Of a stretch of 59,056 bases of DNA, positions 8,000-14,106 are shown piece by piece. Source of the stretch: an uncultured Bacilli bacterium. GTDB taxonomy: Bacteria; Bacillota_I; Bacilli_A; RF39; UBA660. The stretch is taken from positions 77,705 to 136,760 of the forward strand of contig CANQFE010000001.1 of the NCBI GenBank assembly GCA_947598285.1. Reading direction: 5' to 3'. A model generated the notes under the pieces. That model saw nothing but the letters and a program-made list of their open reading frames with translations, was not told where the DNA came from and did not search any database. Both the position numbers and the translations under genes were made by a program. Numbering within the stretch: the first letter of the stretch is position 1; each line of letters starts with the position of its first letter.

Positions 8000-8623
8000 A
8001 TGAAGATTAGAAAAATTAACGAAGATACTTTTATGGAAACTAAACCAGAAGTAGGAACGTTTGAAGATTTATGTAAGTACGGCTCAGGGTGGGAAGTGAC
8101 AGAATGGAATCTATTTGAAGATCTATTTAATTCTTATTATGATGAAGAGTATGTGAAATTGGAAGAAGAGTATACAGGAAAGCCTTTTAAAGTCGGTGAT
8201 ATCATCATGACCATGAACTCAGAAACATCTTCTTCAGGTTCTAATTTTACTACGCCACATCGTATTTACGTTATCACGTCTACTGTGGATAAAGATGGTA
8301 TTCAACATTATAGTGGATATCAATTATCCAGTGCTATTAAGAAGTCTAATAAATATATTATGCAGGACGGTGGTAGGGACAGTAATTGGTGGAAATCAAA
8401 TATTTATATTAATAATTACTCCACTATTTTAGAAAGAGGAGCTAAGTCTCCAACACCCGCATTTATTGATTTAGGAACACGTTATACCTTTACTAATAAA
8501 GATTTGGCTGAAGGTGGTGTTTGGAAAGGACACGTATCAAATGAATTTGCAGACTTTGCTAAAGATATTAGAGATAAACTTCGTCGTGGAGAAGATACTT
8601 CCGAAATTTATTGGGAGAAGTAA
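8000..8623 (+). CDS. Hypothetical phage protein
   Basis: A 207-residue protein, mixed alpha/beta, with a KVGDIIMTMNSET stretch, a Gly/Trp-containing core and a basic/acidic C-terminal helix. I do not recognise the family. The track start at 7991 is the GTG inside the ribosome site GAGGTGAAGG; the ATG at 8000 is the likely start. It is a single-gene unit between promoter copy 3 and the terminator-like repeat at 8651. Confidence 0.7.
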   Translation: MKIRKINEDTFMETKPEVGTFEDLCKYGSGWEVTEWNLFEDLFNSYYDEEYVKLEEEYTGKPFKVGDIIMTMNSETSSSGSNFTTPHRIYVITSTVDKDGIQHYSGYQLSSAIKKSNKYIMQDGGRDSNWWKSNIYINNYSTILERGAKSPTPAFIDLGTRYTFTNKDLAEGGVWKGHVSNEFADFAKDIRDKLRRGEDTSEIYWEK

Positions 8624-8644
8624 CGTATAATAATTTAAGTTAAG

Positions 8645-8673
8645 TTGTAATTTTCTCCCGTTTAAGTTATAAT
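8645..8673 (+). promoter_or_regulatory. Promoter embedded in an inverted repeat, copy 4
   Basis: TTGTAA, 17 bp, TATAAT. The -10 box lies in the loop of the 13-bp inverted repeat at 8651-8693. Confidence 0.7.
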
Positions 8674-8693
8674 ATTAACAAACGGGAGAAAAT
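8651..8693 (+). terminator. Hairpin terminator overlapping a promoter
   Basis: TTTTCTCCCGTTT and AAACGGGAGAAAA form a perfect 13-bp stem followed by TTTTCTTT. It would end transcription from the gene at 8000, while the -10 box of the next promoter is in its loop. Confidence 0.7.
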
Positions 8694-8727
8694 TTTCTTT
8701 ATAAAAACTTAAGGTAGTATACATAAT

Positions 8728-9078
8728 ATGATCATTAGAATGACTTGTAACGATAATTCATTTACCGACGCAATTGAAAACTTCGCAAATGATTTAGTTT
8801 ATAAACTAACTGATCTACAATACACAGATCAACAATCTTTACAACTTACAAATTTCACCAAGCATGAATTTGTGTATACCGAAAAATTTGTATGGCTTCA
8901 ATTAATTAGAACTTGTTGGAAACGTTATATAGATAAAACGTTTACTCATCCACATGATAATCCTGATTGGTATAAACAAACGTTTAATGTTGATATTATT
9001 AATAAGTTAGAAGATAAATGGGAAAATGGGGAAGTCGTGTATTATTTTACGACAAATAATAAATTTATAGTTCAGTAG
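8728..9078 (+). CDS. Hypothetical protein
   Basis: A 116-residue protein with no recognised motif; it has several aromatic residues and a predicted helical core. It is the first gene after promoter copy 4. The ribosome site (TTAAGGTAG) is about 14 nt upstream, somewhat far. Confidence 0.6.
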   Translation: MIIRMTCNDNSFTDAIENFANDLVYKLTDLQYTDQQSLQLTNFTKHEFVYTEKFVWLQLIRTCWKRYIDKTFTHPHDNPDWYKQTFNVDIINKLEDKWENGEVVYYFTTNNKFIVQ

Positions 9079-9095
9079 ATACATATAAAGAACAC

Positions 9096-9509
9096 ATGAC
9101 TAAGACACAAACATCATTTTTTAGAATGGCTAAAAGCGTATCAGAATTATCTGATTTTCCAAGAATAAAGATAGGTGCTGTAGTTGTAAATAAGCATCGG
9201 GTAATTTCATCAGGACGAAATTCGTATGTACGTAGGCATCCTATTCAAACAATCTATGATAAAGAAAGATTTGATGGTCCATCAAGAGGATGTCTTCATG
9301 CAGAAATAGATGCTCTTATTCCTTTATTACATAAGGTAGATTTATCAAGAGCTTCAATGTACATATACAGAGAATGCAAAAATGGTAGTCTTGGTCTTTG
9401 TCGTCCATGTGCTGCTTGTATGAAAATAATTAAAGATGTAGGAATAAAAAAGATTTACTATACTACATATGATGGTTATGCAGAAGAGCATATAAATGTT
9501 AGTATTTAA
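9096..9509 (+). CDS. Cytidine/deoxycytidylate deaminase family protein
   Basis: A 137-residue zinc deaminase. The zinc ligands appear as HAEID (about residue 67) and CRPCAAC (about 107-113), the PCxxC pattern of dCMP and related deaminases. It probably converts dCMP to dUMP, feeding ThyX, and pairs with the phage dUTPase. A tRNA or other nucleoside deaminase is less likely given the context. No strong Shine-Dalgarno is visible; it may be coupled to the gene ending 17 bp upstream. Confidence 0.85.
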   Translation: MTKTQTSFFRMAKSVSELSDFPRIKIGAVVVNKHRVISSGRNSYVRRHPIQTIYDKERFDGPSRGCLHAEIDALIPLLHKVDLSRASMYIYRECKNGSLGLCRPCAACMKIIKDVGIKKIYYTTYDGYAEEHINVSI

Positions 9510-9510
9510 G

Positions 9511-9539
9511 TTGTCTTTTTATAAATAAGATATTATAAT
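9511..9539 (+). promoter_or_regulatory. Recurrent phage promoter, copy 5 (tRNA operon)
   Basis: TTGTCT, 17 bp, TATAAT in the TTTAAGTTGTCTTTTT context, directly after the deaminase gene and upstream of the tRNA array. Confidence 0.85.
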
Positions 9540-9600
9540 ATGGATGTAGTTAAGAGATGCAGCCATTAGTAAATAGTAGGTGATTATTGAAAAGAATTAG

Positions 9601-9629
9601 TTGTCTTATAATAAATGTTAGTATATAAT
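9601..9629 (+). promoter_or_regulatory. Recurrent phage promoter, copy 6 (tRNA operon, tandem)
   Basis: TTGTCT, 17 bp, TATAAT, 90 bp after copy 5. Two tandem strong promoters before the tRNAs suggest high expression. The 9630-9796 leader holds no gene, only the tRNA-like hairpin at 9733. Confidence 0.8.
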
Positions 9630-9732
9630 ATATATATGTAAGATGTCAATGATACATAAGTTAGATTGAAACCTGTTTAAGAAATAATGGACAGTTGTTA
9701 AGGTGCAACGGAAAAGGTGTTTATGCTGCAAT

Positions 9733-9769
9733 GGTGACGGGACTAGCGGAATTAGGATCCCGTCACCAA
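9733..9769 (+). ncRNA. tRNA-like hairpin, possible collapsed tRNA-Leu
   Basis: GGTGACGGGA and TCCCGTCACC form a perfect 10-bp stem over a loop GCGGAATTAGGA that matches the D-arm of the tRNA-Leu just downstream (TCGGAATTAGGGA). The 3' arm is followed by A, giving an ACCA-like end. It reads like an acceptor stem joined to a D-loop with the rest deleted. Confidence 0.4.
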
Positions 9770-9796
9770 GTGGTAAGAATTATTAAATTAATACTT

Positions 9797-9883
9797 GCGG
9801 ATATGTCGGAATTAGGGAGACGATGGGGACTTAAAATCCCTTGGCAAGTTGCCGTGTGGGTTCGAATCCCACTATCCGTACCA
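9797..9883 (+). tRNA. tRNA-Leu(UAA)
   Basis: Acceptor GCGGATA pairs with TATCCGT (one G-U), anticodon loop CTTAAAA, long variable arm typical of Leu, T-loop TTCGAAT, encoded CCA. Reads UUA codons, abundant in AT-rich genomes. Confidence 0.93.
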
Positions 9884-9925
9884 ACGTCAATGTTTGTAGG
9901 AGTTCGTCGTGACGTTAACCCTAAA

Positions 9926-9945
9926 CCTTCCCTTCCTTTCCTTTT
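9926..9945 (+). promoter_or_regulatory. Pyrimidine tract complementary to phage ribosome sites
   Basis: CCTTCCCTTCCTTTCCTTTT lies between tRNA-Leu and tRNA-Gln, just after a 7-bp hairpin (AACGTCA/TGACGTT, 9883-9916). It contains CTTCCTTTCCTT, an exact complement of the ribosome site at 17922-17933. It may base-pair with leaders; this is inference. Confidence 0.4.
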
Positions 9946-9951
9946 AAATAT

Positions 9952-10025
9952 TGGAGAATAGTATAACGGCAGTACGCATGGCTTTGACCCATGAGGTGTA
10001 GGTTCAACTCCTACTTCTCCAGCCA
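9952..10025 (+). tRNA. tRNA-Gln(UUG)
   Basis: Acceptor TGGAGAA/TTCTCCA, anticodon stem CATGG/CCATG with loop CTTTGAC, T-loop TTCAACT, encoded GCCA end. Reads CAA. Confidence 0.93.
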
Positions 10026-10117
10026 TAAACTAGATAAATATTATATGTTTACTATTTAAGTAAACATATAATATTAAAAGTAATAATTAAGTTATTATTT
10101 TTAGAAAGGTATTATAC

Positions 10118-10204
10118 GGGGTTGTATCGAAGTGGTTATAACGAGGCGGCCTTGAAAACCGCTTACCGAAAGGTACGCAGGTTCGAATCCTGCCGACCCC
10201 GCCA
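10118..10204 (+). tRNA. tRNA-Ser(UGA)
   Basis: Acceptor GGGGTTG/CGACCCC (one T-G), anticodon loop CTTGAAA, extended variable arm (TACCGAAAGGTA) typical of Ser, discriminator G and encoded CCA. The 180 bp after it (10205-10385) hold nothing I can name. Confidence 0.93.
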
Positions 10205-10385
10205 AGTATTAATAACATTAAGGTATTCAGTAAAAGTCTTTTTTATAAACAATTCTCTTTTTTGCTTGAAATTGAAGAAGCACTTTCAACCGTCATGTAC
10301 ATTACTGAGTAGTATGAAAACACGGGGTGGTTACAATTTACGGTTACATCCAACCTCTTTGTTAAAGATAATTTAAATTAAATAT

Positions 10386-10460
10386 ACTCCGTTACCTCAG
10401 TGGTCAGAGGGCCCGCCTTATAAGCGGGTTACGATAGTTCGACTCTATCACGGAGTACCA
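10386..10460 (+). tRNA. tRNA-Ile(UAU)
   Basis: Acceptor ACTCCGT/ACGGAGT, anticodon stem CCCGC/GCGGG with loop CTTATAA, so the anticodon is UAU; T-loop TTCGACT, encoded CCA. It reads AUA directly. Most bacteria read AUA with a lysidine-modified CAU tRNA, so this species is uncommon. Confidence 0.92.
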
Positions 10461-10800
10461 CAGACCTACAGTTTGTAAGTTTCATGCGGTCTATAAACTG
10501 AGTTGAAACTGGGATGAATAGTTCGGAGGGTTGATGTCAAACATCCTTATAAAAATTGAAATCAATGGTAAGTCCAGACGGTGTGTATAAGTCCGTAAAG
10601 AGTTGTTGATACAACCTGGCATTTTGGGTAATAGACAATTTTCGGTGTCTACAAGGCGAATAGTGGTGGGATGAGGTCGCAGTTAATGTTTATTTGAAGA
10701 GATGTTTGATTCCTCAAACAAATAACTATATATAATAGAAATTTTAGTGTGTTTGTTCTACTTAATAGACCGTGTAAATCGGAACGTACTAGGTGTAATA
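10461..10800 (+). ncRNA. Candidate structured RNA within the tRNA array
   Basis: About 340 bp without a credible ORF but dense in inverted repeats: CGGTCTAT (10487) with ATAGACCG (10765) as a long-range 8-bp closure; CAGTTT/AAACTG; AGTTTC/GAAACT; GGATG/CATCC; GTTGT-TGAT-ACAAC; TAGACA/TGTCTA; TTATTTG/CAAATAA. A TATATAAT box at about 10730 and a T-run at 10820 follow. It is not a recognisable RNase P, tmRNA or group I intron. Large ornate phage RNAs (GOLLD, ROOL) and bacterial Y RNAs are known to sit by tRNAs, but I cannot assign a family. Confidence 0.45.
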
Positions 10801-10839
10801 AAATAAATTAAAACAAATTTTTTTTTTAATTAGAACTCT

Positions 10840-11286
10840 ATGTATAATAAAAAAATTTTTAAACGATGTTTTTCATATCGTAAGCGGTATTGGTATTTAA
10901 ATATTAAGAATATTCCTTTATATTTTAAATCAATTCATTTTTTACTTAAACATGGTTATGATAATTATGCAACGTATGAAACATTTACGTGGTTTATCAG
11001 CACTATGAAAGACATTTTAATAAAATATAAAAACTGTCATTACGGAACTCCTGTATTACTTACTAATTATCCACTACAATCAAGTGAAGATAATAAAATA
11101 GAGCAAGTAAATAAAGAATTTTGGAATTCTATTATTGATGAAATGCTTTTATTATTAGATGAAATGGACGAAACAAATGAATTGTATAAAAATATGAAAT
11201 ATAAAGATATACATAAAAATATGGAAGAAGCAAAAGATAAATTCTTTATCTTGTTTTCTAAATATTTTTATGAGTTGTGGGATTAA
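10840..11286 (+). CDS. Hypothetical protein in tRNA array
   Basis: A 148-residue, very Lys/Tyr/Phe-rich protein with a basic N-terminus (KKIFKRCFSYRKRYW) and helical remainder. No family is recognised. The start lacks a clear Shine-Dalgarno and follows a poly-T stretch. It sits between tRNA-Ile and tRNA-Lys. Confidence 0.6.
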   Translation: MYNKKIFKRCFSYRKRYWYLNIKNIPLYFKSIHFLLKHGYDNYATYETFTWFISTMKDILIKYKNCHYGTPVLLTNYPLQSSEDNKIEQVNKEFWNSIIDEMLLLLDEMDETNELYKNMKYKDIHKNMEEAKDKFFILFSKYFYELWD

Positions 11287-11291
11287 TATAT

Positions 11292-11367
11292 GGGCGAGTC
11301 GCCCAGTGGTAAGGCACTTGACTTTTAATCAAGAATTCGTAGGGTTCGATTCCCACCTCGCCCACCA
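11292..11367 (+). tRNA. tRNA-Lys(UUU)
   Basis: Acceptor GGGCGAG/CTCGCCC, anticodon stem CTTGA/TCAAG with loop CTTTTAA, T-loop TTCGATT, encoded CCA. Reads AAA. It ends 20 bp before the protease gene. Confidence 0.94.
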
Positions 11368-11387
11368 TATTTAGAGGAATATATTAT

Positions 11388-12209
11388 ATGGAATATAATT
11401 TTAATGGATGCGTCGCACCAAAAGTTGATTTAAGAGATTATACACTTGCAAAAGGCTGCAGAAAACTTTTACCAGCTAACTATAAGTTAAACACCCCAAA
11501 AGTAAAAAATCAAGGAAATGTATCATCTTGCGTAGCACATGTAACAAGTTCTATTCTTGAGTACTACACAAATTTTACTGAAACACTTTCTACAAATTTT
11601 ATTTATGGTATTCAGAATAAAGAATGTGGTTATGATGGATTTGGAATGCATTTACGAGATGCTTGTTCAATTGTTAAAAAATATGGAGATATGTTGGAAG
11701 AATATTGTCCTGGCAATGACGAAGTTCCTGTTTCTTGGGAAGTCGCAGAAAGAGCGTTTGAAAATAAAGATCAACTAGATAAAGCATATTGTTTTAGAAT
11801 TAAATCTTATGTAGCATTAAAAAATAATGATGATATTAAACAAGCTATTTATGATTATGGTCCTGTTTTATGTTCAGTAAAATGGTATGAGAATTACGCA
11901 TTAGATAAAAATTGTAAATTAACTGGTAGTCAAGATGGAAATTATGGATATCATGCAATTTTAATTTATGGATGGGATGATAATGAAAATGGATTTCTTT
12001 GTCAAAATAGTTGGGGAACCGATTGGGGAGATAATGGTAAATTTATTCTTCCCTATTATATCGGAGTAGTAGAAGCATATGGGCTAGTCGATGAAGAAAA
12101 TGATGGAAGAATTATACAACCAAAAAGAAGTATATTTAGAAACATTCTTTATAAGATAGCGAATTTCTTCTTAAATTTATTTAATCAGTACGATAAAAGT
12201 ACTATATAA
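11388..12209 (+). CDS. Papain-like (C1A) cysteine protease
   Basis: A 273-residue peptidase with the three papain signatures in order: QGNVSSCVAH with the catalytic Cys (about residue 48), a GYHAILIYGW with the catalytic His (about 188), and CQNSWGTDWG with the catalytic Asn (about 208). No signal peptide or long propeptide is visible, so it should act in the cytoplasm. The C-terminal 35 residues form a basic amphipathic/hydrophobic helix that might contact membrane. AGAGGAAT precedes the ATG. A substrate cannot be told: host proteins or phage maturation are both possible. Its position among tRNA and Spo0A-like genes suggests host takeover (inference). Confidence 0.9.
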   Translation: MEYNFNGCVAPKVDLRDYTLAKGCRKLLPANYKLNTPKVKNQGNVSSCVAHVTSSILEYYTNFTETLSTNFIYGIQNKECGYDGFGMHLRDACSIVKKYGDMLEEYCPGNDEVPVSWEVAERAFENKDQLDKAYCFRIKSYVALKNNDDIKQAIYDYGPVLCSVKWYENYALDKNCKLTGSQDGNYGYHAILIYGWDDNENGFLCQNSWGTDWGDNGKFILPYYIGVVEAYGLVDEENDGRIIQPKRSIFRNILYKIANFFLNLFNQYDKSTI

Positions 12210-12231
12210 AAAATATAATGTGGTATTTTAT

Positions 12232-12579
12232 ATGATAGATTATCCAAAATGCGTTGTAAATCTTCTAAAGGATCTTGGTATCCCTGAAAACACAAAAGGA
12301 TTTCCACTAATCTGTGATGGAATTATGTTTGTGCACAATAATACAATGACTGAAGATTATCTACATCATTTTCTCTACGCTACAATTCGTAATAATTATA
12401 AATTTACTACATCAGCAATTGAAAGATCTATCAGACTTGCTATTGGGCTTATTAAAGATAAAGGTAATCATGAATTATGTAATATGATTATGGGTAAGTA
12501 CGAAGGTATTTCAAACGAAGAATTTATCGTGTCAATAGAAAACTATCTATCAGAGAAGATTGATGAGGAATTAATTTAA
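12232..12579 (+). CDS. Spo0A C-terminal-domain-like DNA-binding protein
   Basis: A 115-residue protein matching the effector domain of Spo0A, the master regulator of sporulation. The pattern LLKDLGIPENTKGF, then YATIRNNYKFTTSAIERSIRLAI and KDKGN, follows the Spo0A layout ...IG(I/V)P...KGY..., helix-turn-helix ...FNTT.S.VERAIRHAI..., ...RGN. It lacks the N-terminal phosphoreceiver domain, so it cannot be controlled by phosphorelay. It may bind 0A-like boxes and block or mimic Spo0A. I prefer the ATG at 12232 over the GTG at 12220; neither has a strong ribosome site. Confidence 0.78.
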   Translation: MIDYPKCVVNLLKDLGIPENTKGFPLICDGIMFVHNNTMTEDYLHHFLYATIRNNYKFTTSAIERSIRLAIGLIKDKGNHELCNMIMGKYEGISNEEFIVSIENYLSEKIDEELI

Positions 12580-12583
12580 TAAT

Positions 12584-12660
12584 CCGGGTGTGGCTCAGTT
12601 TGGTAGAGCGCGTGGTTTGGGACCATGAGGTCGCAGGTTCAAGTCCTGTCACCCGGTCCA
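12584..12660 (+). tRNA. tRNA-Pro(UGG)
   Basis: Acceptor CCGGGTG/CACCCGG, anticodon stem CGTGG/CCATG with loop TTTGGGA, T-loop TTCAAGT, encoded TCCA. Reads CCA. The 150 bp after it are gene-free. Confidence 0.93.
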
Positions 12661-12812
12661 AATTTAATTTAGAAGATTAAGAACAATTAATATACACATT
12701 TTGATAAATACTCTTGTTATAATTGGAGAAGTTTAGGTAGTTTGTACAGTAGCTTTTATTCTTTTATTTCTTCGTTTAGTGTATCTTGATAAAAAGAAAA
12801 CTACGTAAGTAT

Positions 12813-12888
12813 GCTGGCATAGTTCAATTGGCAGAACAGCTGATTTGTAATCAGCAGGTTGTAGGTTCAAGTCCTACTGTCAGCTCCA
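12813..12888 (+). tRNA. tRNA-Thr(UGU)
   Basis: Acceptor GCTGGCA/TGTCAGC (one G-U), anticodon stem GCTGA/TCAGC with loop TTTGTAA, T-loop TTCAAGT, encoded TCCA. Reads ACA. Confidence 0.92.
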
Positions 12889-12894
12889 TATTTA

Positions 12895-12964
12895 CTCCTC
12901 TTATTTTAATTGGAAAACACTATAGCTATATTGTAGGATGAAGGTTCGAATCCTTCAGAGGAGA
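12895..12964 (+). pseudogene. Degenerate tRNA (tRNA-like RNA)
   Basis: Acceptor CTCCTCT/AGAGGAG and a perfect T-arm GAAGG-TTCGAAT-CCTTC are intact, and TTTT/AAAA can form a D-stem. The anticodon arm is poor (CTATA/TGTAG with loop GCTATAT lacking U33), the variable loop is short and no CCA is encoded. It is either a decaying tRNA or a tRNA mimic; bacterial Y RNAs carry such tRNA-like modules. Confidence 0.5.
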
Positions 12965-12977
12965 ATTTCGTAGTTAG

Positions 12978-13022
12978 AACTTCTTCATAGACCAGGATTC
13001 GAACTTATGAAGAAGTTTTTTA
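12978..13022 (+). terminator. Terminator of the tRNA array, apparently made from a tRNA T-arm
   Basis: AACTTCTTCATA and TATGAAGAAGTT form a 12-bp stem followed by TTTTTT. The loop GACCAGGATTCGAACT is the reverse complement of a canonical T-arm (AGTTCGAATCCTGGTC). Confidence 0.85.
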
Positions 13023-13040
13023 AGTTTTATTGTATTTAAG

Positions 13041-13069
13041 TTGTCTTTTTTGTAAGAAGATATTATAAT
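13041..13069 (+). promoter_or_regulatory. Recurrent phage promoter, copy 7
   Basis: TTGTCT, 17 bp, TATAAT in the TTTAAGTTGTCTTTTTT context, just after the tRNA terminator and 27 bp before the next gene. Confidence 0.85.
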
Positions 13070-13095
13070 AAGTACATGAAAGGAAGGTAAGTACA

Positions 13096-13407
13096 ATGAG
13101 ACTTAGTTACTATAAATTTCCAGAAGGAACAGATGAAAAGATACTTCTTGAAAATGGTTGTCCAGTAATTTTGAAAAATGGATCTTCAACGTACGTTGAT
13201 TCTATTCCTGATGAAAGAAGAAATGAAGTGAATTATGTATCAACTATTTGTGGACCGGCTTCTATTACATGGATTAAGAATGCGATGAAGAAGTGGGGTG
13301 GAAGTGGTTTTACTGAACATTATGATAGAGATGGCGGGATGTTCGAAGTTAGTGAAATTATTTTAAAAGGTAATAATAGCACTTTTACATATAATCATCA
13401 TCTATGA
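13096..13407 (+). CDS. Conserved-type small phage protein
   Basis: A 103-residue protein starting MRLSYYKFPEG, containing ICGPASITWIKNAMKKWGGSG and a basic/aromatic C-terminus. It looks like a type often seen in Clostridia phages; the function is unknown. The leader GAAAGGAAGGTAAGTACA is a strong ribosome site and one of the likely pairing partners of the ncRNA at 15969. Confidence 0.7.
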   Translation: MRLSYYKFPEGTDEKILLENGCPVILKNGSSTYVDSIPDERRNEVNYVSTICGPASITWIKNAMKKWGGSGFTEHYDRDGGMFEVSEIILKGNNSTFTYNHHL

Positions 13408-13619
13408 AAATTCCTAAATATATCTATAGAGCAATTATGCTTCGTGCTAAATATGCTAAATTATATAATTATTACGATTATATAGTTTCAGATTATTGTG
13501 ATAAACATAATATTGAATGTGAATTTACTCATGGGCATGTAGAAACAGTTGTACATCCTAAAGAAGCCGCAGAAGAAACATTGCAAATAATAGAAACTAT
13601 AAAAGATAATAAAATCTAG
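13404..13619 (+). CDS. Hypothetical protein
   Basis: A 71-residue protein overlapping the previous stop (ATGA), so it is translationally coupled. It has a basic tyrosine-rich N-terminus and an acidic C-terminal helix. Not recognised. Confidence 0.65.
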   Translation: MKIPKYIYRAIMLRAKYAKLYNYYDYIVSDYCDKHNIECEFTHGHVETVVHPKEAAEETLQIIETIKDNKI

Positions 13620-13622
13620 TTT

Positions 13623-13655
13623 ATTAAAAAATAACTTGATTTAAGTTATTTTTTA
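13623..13655 (+). terminator. Hairpin AAAAAATAACTT/AAGTTATTTTTT
   Basis: A near-perfect palindromic hairpin with terminal T-run directly after the stop codon. A TATAAT follows at 13666 but the -35 match is poor. Confidence 0.65.
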
Positions 13656-13705
13656 AATTGCATGTTATAATATTTATAGAAAATATGAATATGGAAGCGA
13701 ACGTA

Positions 13706-13888
13706 ATGAAATTGAACGCTGAAAAGTTTTATAAAGTTACTTACGTTAGTTATTTTGGTCGAAACGATTTCATTGTTCAATATGTTGGCGTTGCATTCAT
13801 GTTAAGATAATTGGATATGAATATGTATGAAACAAGGTATTTTGGAACTTCATGTATTAAGACGTGCTTAATCGAGGAGGCAAAATAA
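13706..13888 (+). pseudogene. Frameshifted small gene
   Basis: Reading in three successive frames gives a continuous plausible protein: MKLNAEKFYKVTYVSYFGRN, then a segment ending IIGYEYV after about 13785, then YETRYFGTSCIKTCLIEEAK up to 13888. The first frame alone gives a 34-39-residue peptide (13691/13706-13810). Two indels, either real or from assembly, seem to break it. It lies between a TATAAT box and the gene at 13890. Confidence 0.45.
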
Positions 13889-13889
13889 G

Positions 13890-14075
13890 ATGATTCAGGT
13901 TGAGGGGTATAGAGCATTTCGTGGAATAATGAAAATTATTCCTACAAATCCTAGCATTGATTCTTTTACAGTAACTGGTGATTTTCTTTATAAACCAGAT
14001 ACACATTGTTGGTATTGTAAAGGAAAGTCGTATCCGGAAAATATTTGTAGAGTTGTTCTTGATAAGACCAATTAA
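13890..14075 (+). CDS. Hypothetical small protein
   Basis: A 61-residue protein with CWYCKG and one further cysteine near the C-terminus. Strong GAGGAGG site 9 nt upstream. Not recognised; it looks like the regular small beta proteins of phage accessory regions. Confidence 0.65.
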   Translation: MIQVEGYRAFRGIMKIIPTNPSIDSFTVTGDFLYKPDTHCWYCKGKSYPENICRVVLDKTN

Positions 14076-14106
14076 GCCAGAGCATAAAGAAAGGATGAAT
14101 TCTTAG

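Noticed and set aside
9695-10376. ORFs 9695-9961 (+), 9763-10026 (-) and 10122-10376 (+)
   Set aside because: They run through tRNA genes; their peptides are translations of tRNA sequence.
10461-10800. Group I intron, RNase P or tmRNA in the tRNA array
   Set aside because: I could not find the conserved core segments of these RNAs; only the general dense pairing is supported.
13666-13671. TATAAT at 13666 as another copy of the recurrent promoter
   Set aside because: The -35 region at 17-bp spacing reads AAGTTA and the consensus TTG is missing, so it was not listed as a promoter.
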